Under the pieces are notes generated by a model that was not told the origin of the DNA, did no database searches, and saw nothing but the letters and a program-made list of their open reading frames with translations. From assembly GCA_030634715.1 (NCBI GenBank), contig DAOWAG010000074.1:1-6555 (forward strand): a DNA stretch of 6,555 nt, written 5' to 3'. The translations under genes were made by a program, and so were the position numbers. Below, piece by piece: positions 6,122 to 6,555 of the stretch; position 1 is the stretch's first letter, and each line of letters starts with the position of its first letter. This stretch comes from Candidatus Aegiribacteria sp. Lineage in GTDB: Bacteria > Fermentibacterota > Fermentibacteria > Fermentibacterales > Fermentibacteraceae.

Positions 6122-6555
6122 ATGAAGACATTAACTGCTCTCCTGCGAAGTCTCCGAATAAGATCATGGACGAAGAATCTCTTTGTCTTTGCGGGAATTC
6201 TATTTGGAAATCATTTGGATGATCCCAGAGCAATCGGTTTGACAGCATTGGGAGCGTTAGGCTTCTGCCTGCTGTCCAGTTCTGTGTACCTAACGAATGA
6301 TATTGCCGACCGTAAGCGAGATAGATTTCACCCTGAAAAGAAGAATAGACCCATTGCTTCAGGAGCTTTATCTGTTTCAATTGCAGCTTCAACCGCATTC
6401 CTGCTTGCTGCAGTTGTGCTGATCACATCGTGGATTCTGGCTCCAACATATGCTCTAGTACTAAGTATATATCTGATAATGCAGTTGGCTTACTCCCTTA
6501 AACTGAAACATGTTGTAATACTAGATGTGCTGATAATAGCTGCTGGATTCGTACT
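6122..6555 (+). CDS. UbiA-family prenyltransferase, decaprenyl-phosphate phosphoribosyltransferase-like (3' end cut by window)
   Basis: This multi-pass membrane enzyme family includes the synthases that join phosphoribosyl pyrophosphate to polyprenyl phosphate, supplying lipid-linked ribose or arabinose for envelope glycans. The first 144 residues are present, about half of the usual 290-300. The N-terminal RIRSWTKNLFVFAGILF (12-28) matches the opening of this subgroup. The first Asp-rich motif is NDIADRKRD (59-67) followed by HPEKKNRPIASG (70-81), a combination typical of the phosphoribosyltransferase subgroup rather than of UbiA or MenA proper. The second region begins at D135 and continues toward GF (142-143) at the edge. 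Hydrophobic stretches at about 37-57, 84-104 and 107-127 are membrane spans. ATG at 6122 is the only reasonable start, as an in-frame TAA lies 15 bases upstream; no Shine-Dalgarno is visible. It is divergent from the cotransporter. Confidence 0.88.
   Translation, partial: MKTLTALLRSLRIRSWTKNLFVFAGILFGNHLDDPRAIGLTALGALGFCLLSSSVYLTNDIADRKRDRFHPEKKNRPIASGALSVSIAASTAFLLAAVVLITSWILAPTYALVLSIYLIMQLAYSLKLKHVVILDVLIIAAGFV

Noticed and set aside
6063..6398. 111-residue open frame on the minus strand at the right end
   Set aside because: It lies antisense to the prenyltransferase, whose plus-strand frame carries clear family motifs.

Overview
This 6,555-base window looks like chromosomal DNA of an anaerobic bacterium of moderate GC content. 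The evidence is a ferredoxin-dependent 2-oxoacid oxidoreductase operon, a homologue of archaeal cyclic 2,3-diphosphoglycerate synthetase, and a secreted-domain phosphate transporter with a Gram-negative style signal peptide. An uncultured FCB-type lineage (Fermentibacteria, Cloacimonadota, Zixibacteria or similar) would fit, but this is a guess from gene content and not a placement. There are no mobile elements, CRISPR arrays, tRNAs or rRNAs.

Left part (1-3776, all minus strand, so transcribed right to left): a cDPG-synthetase-like P-loop protein (3697-2372), then, after a 103-base structured gap, korD (2268-1900), korA (1903-761) and korB (761-1, cut by the window edge). The kor genes overlap by GTGA and TAATG junctions, so they are translationally coupled. 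They should assemble into a four-subunit 2-oxoglutarate:ferredoxin oxidoreductase (KOR); the gamma subunit korC is expected just beyond base 1. The enzyme interconverts 2-oxoglutarate + CoA and succinyl-CoA + CO2 with ferredoxin, as in an anaerobic or reductive TCA branch.

Middle (3777-5920, minus strand): a Na+/phosphate cotransporter family protein. It has an N-terminal signal peptide, an Ig-like (Big_1) domain, two QSSS-containing membrane repeats and a C-terminal PhoU-like domain, and it ends at a clear intrinsic terminator (3777-3803) that separates it from the operon to its left.

Right part (5921-6555): a 201-base divergent promoter region, then on the plus strand the first half of a UbiA-family prenyltransferase resembling decaprenyl-phosphate phosphoribosyltransferase, cut by the right edge.

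The least explained signals are non-coding. The korD leader holds three mutually competing inverted repeats around its ribosome-binding site. The leader of the cDPG-synthetase-like gene holds a hairpin reaching into its ribosome-binding site and a near-perfect palindrome. No wholly new system is evident; the best candidates for new biology are these leaders and the pairing of the cDPG-synthetase-like gene with KOR.
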